This document shows, piece after piece, positions 60,428-64,000 of a DNA stretch of 64,000 nt. How positions within the stretch are numbered: the stretch's first letter is position 1; every line of letters starts with the position of its first letter. Made by a program: the position numbers and the translations under genes. Source of the DNA: Halomonas maura (lineage in GTDB: Bacteria; Pseudomonadota; Gammaproteobacteria; Pseudomonadales; Halomonadaceae); contig NZ_JAUFPQ010000010.1 in assembly GCF_030409305.1 (NCBI RefSeq), forward strand, positions 62,001 through 126,000. Direction: 5' to 3'. Below the pieces are notes generated by a model, which saw nothing but the letters and a program-made list of their open reading frames with translations, did no database searches and was not told the origin of the DNA.

Positions 60428-62143
60428 CTAACGAAGCAGCCAGGAGAGCACCAGCAGCAACAGCAGGATCCCCGCCACGCCCTGCCAGAACCGGGTCGGC
60501 TCGCCCAGCGCACCGGAGGTCCTGTGGCGCGGCTCGCCGTTCATGCGCAGGGCGTGCAGGAACTCCGACAGGCGGCGAAAGCGCAGGGCCCGCTGCGGCG
60601 ACAGGGCCCGGCGCAGGGCATCGTCCAGCGCCGGGGAGATCTCCGGGTTGAGAGGCCGGGCGCTGCGGTAGGTCATCCGCTCCAGGTCGGTATGGCGCAG
60701 CAGTTCCTTGAGCGGCAACTCATAGGGCAGCGCCCCGGTGAGCAGCCAGTAGACGGTGGAGGCCAGCGAGAACTGGTCGCTGCGGCGTCCCACCTCGTCG
60801 TCCAGGGCATATTCCGGGGCGCTGTGCTCGGTGATGCCCACCTGGCGCAGCAGCCCCCGGGAGCGGCGGTGGCCATCCACATCACGCAGGTGACAGGCGC
60901 TGAAGTCGGCCAGCACCACCTGGCCGTGGGGGTCGATCAGCACGTTGTCGGGATGGACCCGCTGGTGGAGCAGGTCGCGATGATGCAGCGCCTGGATGGC
61001 CTTGCCCAGCTGGACGGCGATATCGAGCCGCTGGTCGAGCCCCGCCTGGGGGTGGCGACGCGCCCATTCGGTGAGCGTCTCGCCCTCGACGTAGGCCATC
61101 AGGTAATAGAGGAAACGCCGCGGCCGCGAGGGCTCCATCACCCGCACCACGAAGGGCGAATGGACCCGTTCCACCACCCACTGCTGGAGCAGGAAGTGCT
61201 CGAGGTAGGCGTTGCGGTTGGAGAGCTCCGGGCTCGGGGCCTTCATCACCAGGTCACGGTCGGTGCGCACGTCGCGGACGCGATAGACCCGCGACTGGGC
61301 GGTGCGCGACAGCACCTCGCGCACCTCGAGGCCGTCGAGCCGTTCGCCCACGGCCAGTTCCGGGGGGATCGGCAGGTCCCCGTAGACCTTGCCGGGGTGA
61401 TCCTGCTGCTCCTCGGGCAGGGCATCGATGCGCACCAGCTGGAAGCAGAACTGATCGCTGCCGTAGCCGCGCTCCCGGGCACGCTCCCGGGCGGTCTGCG
61501 CCAGCCGCTCGCAGGCGGCGTCCAGGTCGCTGGCATCCTCGCGGATCAGTCGCACATAGTCGGAAGGCATCAGCGTGCCCTGCACGCCCTGGGTGGTGAA
61601 CAGGAAGATGTCGCCCTGCTTGAGGGGCAGCCGGGCATAGTCGATGTCGACGCTGGCATCCATGCCCAGCGCGCGGGACGGGTAGCGATAGCCGCCGAGG
61701 TCGGTCACGTGATCCCGTGACAGCTGCTCGAACTCGGCGCCACGCAGCCGGAACACCAGGGTGTCGCCGACATGAAACAGGTGCGCCTCGCGTCCGCGAT
61801 AGACCATGGCCGAGAGCGAACTGACCAAGCCGCCGTCGCTGAGCTGGCAGCTCTGGCCGAAACACCAGGCGTTGAGCGCGCGCAGTACCCGGGTGGCCGA
61901 GGTCTTCACCTCCCAGTGATCGGGCGTGGAAAAGTAGTCGGCCAGAAACCCCCGCACGCTGATGTCACCGGCCTGCTTGGCCAGGGGGTTGCGCGAGGTG
62001 GAGTCACTGATCAGGGCACAGGCACCCTTCGCCGTCAGCAGCGGCGCCTCGGGGAGGCGCACGGACATGGAGCTGCGATGCCGGCGGCGCTCCGGCGCCA
62101 CGAAGGCCTGGCCGTAACTCAGTGACAATTGTACGGGTGCCAA
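60428..62143 (-). CDS. PP2C-like phosphatase / Ser-Thr kinase-like fusion, both active sites altered, C-terminal anchor
   Basis: The 571-residue protein has a PP2C-like domain (about 1-240), a kinase-like domain (about 265-530) and a C-terminal membrane helix (GVAGILLLLLVLSWLLR). In PP2C, GD127 (HVGDTL) and D230 (GSDQF) are kept, but the metal Asp of the T-D-G motif is Q185 (FTTQGVQ) and the first D-G is D47-S48. In the kinase, K301 (LVMKAP) and D413 (ADFSAC) are kept, but the catalytic Asp of H-x-D is R395 (LLHQRVHPDN) and DFG is DFS. It belongs to bacterial kinase/phosphatase fusions but is probably a sensor or binder. The start is TTG at 62143, with AAGGAG seven bases upstream. Confidence 0.82.
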   Translation of the reverse strand: MAPVQLSLSYGQAFVAPERRRHRSSMSVRLPEAPLLTAKGACALISDSTSRNPLAKQAGDISVRGFLADYFSTPDHWEVKTSATRVLRALNAWCFGQSCQLSDGGLVSSLSAMVYRGREAHLFHVGDTLVFRLRGAEFEQLSRDHVTDLGGYRYPSRALGMDASVDIDYARLPLKQGDIFLFTTQGVQGTLMPSDYVRLIREDASDLDAACERLAQTARERARERGYGSDQFCFQLVRIDALPEEQQDHPGKVYGDLPIPPELAVGERLDGLEVREVLSRTAQSRVYRVRDVRTDRDLVMKAPSPELSNRNAYLEHFLLQQWVVERVHSPFVVRVMEPSRPRRFLYYLMAYVEGETLTEWARRHPQAGLDQRLDIAVQLGKAIQALHHRDLLHQRVHPDNVLIDPHGQVVLADFSACHLRDVDGHRRSRGLLRQVGITEHSAPEYALDDEVGRRSDQFSLASTVYWLLTGALPYELPLKELLRHTDLERMTYRSARPLNPEISPALDDALRRALSPQRALRFRRLSEFLHALRMNGEPRHRTSGALGEPTRFWQGVAGILLLLLVLSWLLR

Positions 62144-62282
62144 GAACAGTCTCCTTGCGGTCGCGCCTCTCGCCGGCCGGGCCGACCCTTCCATCGGTCC
62201 CTCATGATACACCGCCATCGGCGCCACTGGCTCGCCCCGCAGGGCCACGGTGAACAGCGAACGCTCCGGCACCTATGTCGGA

Positions 62283-62312
62283 TTGGTAATCGCCGACCTG
62301 GCTTCGTATAAT
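62283..62312 (+). promoter_or_regulatory. Sigma-70 promoter of ppa
   Basis: TTGGTA (62283-62288) and a perfect TATAAT (62307-62312) are separated by 18 bases, 53 bases upstream of the ppa start. Confidence 0.7.
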
Positions 62313-62364
62313 TCGCCAGATTTTTCTCCACTCGACCCGGCCATCCGCCAAGAAGGACGCGATC

Positions 62365-62895
62365 ATGAACTTCGACAACATCCCCGCCGGCAAGGATCTG
62401 CCCGACGACATCTATGTGGCGATCGAGATCCCGGCCAACCACGCTCCGGTCAAGTACGAGATCGACAAGGACATGGGAGCGCTGCTGGTCGACCGCTTCA
62501 TGGCCACGCCGATGTTCTACCCGGCCAACTACGGCTTCATCCCGCACACCCTGGCCGACGACGGCGACCCCCTCGACGCCCTGGTCGTCACCCCCTACCC
62601 GGTCGCGCCGGCCAGCGTGATCCGGGCGCGTCCGGTCGGCATCCTCAACATGACCGACGAGGCCGGCGAGGATGCCAAGCTGGTGTGCGTGCCGCACCCC
62701 AAGCTGTCCAGCCTGTACGATGACATCCAGGAAGTCACCGACCTGCCGGAACTGCTGCGTCAGCAGATCGCCCACTTCTTCGAGAACTACAAGGATCTCG
62801 AGAAGGGCAAGTGGGTCAAGGTGGAGTCCTGGGAAGGCGTCGAGGCCGCCCGCAAGGCCATCGAGAAGTCCGTGGCCGCCTACCAGAAGGCCTGA
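62365..62895 (+). CDS. ppa: Inorganic pyrophosphatase
   Basis: The 176-residue family I pyrophosphatase hydrolyses PPi to two phosphates. The active-site run is [11 protein letters not shown] with the three metal-binding Asp; [16 protein letters not shown] and [13 protein letters not shown] [13 protein letters not shown] precede it, and [14 protein letters not shown] is near the end. The length matches E. coli Ppa (176). AAGGA lies about seven bases before the ATG. It shares a divergent spacer with the PP2C/kinase fusion. Confidence 0.97.
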   Translation: MNFDNIPAGKDLPDDIYVAIEIPANHAPVKYEIDKDMGALLVDRFMATPMFYPANYGFIPHTLADDGDPLDALVVTPYPVAPASVIRARPVGILNMTDEAGEDAKLVCVPHPKLSSLYDDIQEVTDLPELLRQQIAHFFENYKDLEKGKWVKVESWEGVEAARKAIEKSVAAYQKA

Positions 62896-62923
62896 TCGCC
62901 GCCGCCAGCGTCGCGCTCACGAG

Positions 62924-62947
62924 ACGGGCCGCCCTCGGGCGGCCCGT
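62924..62947 (+). terminator. Hairpin after ppa
   Basis: A perfect 11-bp stem ACGGGCCGCCC/GGGCGGCCCGT lies about 28 bases after the ppa stop codon and before the convergent DUF2333 stop codon at 62963. Only a weak T-rich tail (TGCCGTT) follows. Confidence 0.6.
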
Positions 62948-62962
62948 TGCCGTTCATGGCCA

Positions 62963-64000
62963 TCAGTGCGCCGCCTCGCCCTCCGCGACCGGCTCGTCAC
63001 TCTCGGCGGGCGGCTGGGTCGGCGATCCGGCGTCTTCCATGACCTGATCGGCCGATGCCGCCTCGCCCTCCGCGACCGGCTCGTCACTCTCGGCGGGCGG
63101 CTGGGTCGGCGATCCGGCGTCTTCCGCGGCCTGATCGGCCGATGCCGCCTCGCCCTCCGCGACCGGCTCGTCACTCTCGGCGGGCGGCTGGGTCGGCGAG
63201 CCGGCGTCTTCCGCGGCCTGATCGGCCGATGCCGCCTCGCCCGCCGCGACCGGCTCGTCGCTCTCGGCGGGCGGCTGGGTCGGCGAGCCGGCGTCTTCCG
63301 CGGCCTCGTCGGCCGCCCCGGGCACGGTCACCGGCACCGCCTGCTCAAGCGTCCTGGCCAGCTCCCGCGCCAGATCCCGGGCGCGCACCACGTGATTGGC
63401 CATCACCAGGGAATGATTGGCGAAGATGCCGAACCCGGAACCGTTGAGGACCACCGGGCTCCACAGCCGACGCTGGCTGCGTTCGAGCTCGGCGACCAGC
63501 ATCTCCCAGCGCCCCGCCAGGCCGGCGGCGACCAGCACGTCGGCCTGATCATGACGCACCGCCTCGAGCAGGTGAAGCAGCGCCCAGGCCTGCCCCCGGG
63601 CCTCGAAGAAGACGTTGTCGACCCGGTACCAGGGCGTTTCGCGGGGCAGTCCCTCGGCCTCGATATCCAGGTCGGCCAGGGCCGCGGGACGGGCAACGCT
63701 GGCCGACAGCCGCCCCCCCAGGTCATCGAGGCCATCGGCCACGTCGACCAGCCAGGGCGCCAGGCCCCGGCCGCCATCGGCGAAGCTGGCCTCGCCGCCC
63801 TCCAGGCGTTCGAGGTAGGCGGCGAGGCCGCTCGACGCCTCCTCGAGACGATGCTCGGTGGAGGGATAGAACCAGTCGCGACTGTCGCCCTGCAGCTGCT
63901 CCCCGACCCGCTCGAGATCCCCCGCCTCGCCTCGCGCCATGGCCGGCAAGGCGCCTGCCAGGCGGCGGCTCTGGTTGACCACCCCGAGTTCCCAGGCCGG
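62963..64000 (-). CDS. DUF2333 family protein with 87-bp-repeat tail, 5' end outside window
   Basis: The frame is open to base 64000 (AWELGVVNQSRRLAGAL at the edge), so the N-terminus is missing. The visible part includes DWFYPSTEHRLEEASSGL, WYRVDNVFFEARGQAWALLHLLEAV, and LNGSGFGIFANHSLVMANHVVRARDLA, which match DUF2333, a family of single-membrane-span proteins of unknown role in gammaproteobacteria. After about 63345 the protein ends in an acidic tail of repeated GSPTQPPAESDEPVAEGEAA units. The tail is not a family feature and looks like a local expansion. Confidence 0.8.
   Translation of the reverse strand, partial: PAWELGVVNQSRRLAGALPAMARGEAGDLERVGEQLQGDSRDWFYPSTEHRLEEASSGLAAYLERLEGGEASFADGGRGLAPWLVDVADGLDDLGGRLSASVARPAALADLDIEAEGLPRETPWYRVDNVFFEARGQAWALLHLLEAVRHDQADVLVAAGLAGRWEMLVAELERSQRRLWSPVVLNGSGFGIFANHSLVMANHVVRARDLARELARTLEQAVPVTVPGAADEAAEDAGSPTQPPAESDEPVAAGEAASADQAAEDAGSPTQPPAESDEPVAEGEAASADQAAEDAGSPTQPPAESDEPVAEGEAASADQVMEDAGSPTQPPAESDEPVAEGEAAH
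62971..63318. repeat. Four tandem 87-bp repeats in the DUF2333 tail
   Basis: Units start at 62971, 63058, 63145 and 63232 and are almost identical; differences include ATGACC against GCGGCC at the unit ends and GATCCG against GAGCCG. The unit is 29 codons, so the frame is kept whatever the copy number. Confidence 0.95.

Overview
The window looks like chromosome of a halophilic gammaproteobacterium of the Halomonas type (Halomonadaceae). This is inferred from the high GC content, a sodium-pumping NADH:quinone reductase operon, a DUF3141 protein related to polyhydroxyalkanoate synthases, and a gene order (sthA remnant, nqrM, nqrF-A, gap, mfd) that resembles Pseudomonas. Genes are dense on both strands. 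No rRNA, tRNA, CRISPR array or intact insertion sequence was seen.

Region 1 (1-11818, all minus) is a surface-polysaccharide locus. At its downstream end are a Wza-type export lipoprotein and a Wzc/Wzz-type chain-length protein that runs off the window. Upstream lies a separate block: membrane O-acyltransferase, SDR epimerase/dehydratase, glucose-1-phosphate cytidylyltransferase, a homoserine-dehydrogenase-like oxidoreductase with a SAF domain, an RmlC-like epimerase, a family 2 glycosyltransferase and a beta-helix protein. The set suggests a CDP-activated unusual sugar, with no recognisable CDP-glucose 4,6-dehydratase beside it.

Region 2 (11819-27996) starts with a gene-poor stretch, a decayed sthA and REP-like palindromes. 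nqrM, nqrFEDCBA and gap follow on the minus strand, then mfd on plus. Next comes a Braun-type lipoprotein gene flanked by two L,D-transpeptidase genes.

Region 3 (28000-41890) holds a broken phosphoketolase-family gene, a small helical protein, a short potassium-channel-like protein, ybiT, a DUF6586-like gene coupled to topA, the DUF3141 protein with a 90-bp-repeat tail, a reduced biotin-carboxylase-like protein divergent from a LysR regulator, and lipA.

Region 4 (41955-52360, minus) is the conserved proA-nadD-rsfS-rlmH-mrdA-rodA-mltB-rlpA-dacA-ybeD-lipB block for cell elongation, ribosome maturation, NAD and lipoate synthesis. Many neighbours overlap by a few bases, which implies translational coupling.

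Region 5 (52454-64000) has two membrane proteins with degenerate GGDEF domains, a DedA-PAP2 fusion, a LysE exporter, ubiX-mpl, a pyrophosphate-type phosphofructokinase, a membrane-anchored PP2C/kinase fusion whose two active sites both look damaged, inorganic pyrophosphatase, and a DUF2333 protein with an 87-bp-repeat tail that runs off the right edge. Two dispersed repeat families (about 170 bp and about 100 bp) occur in inverted pairs between genes.
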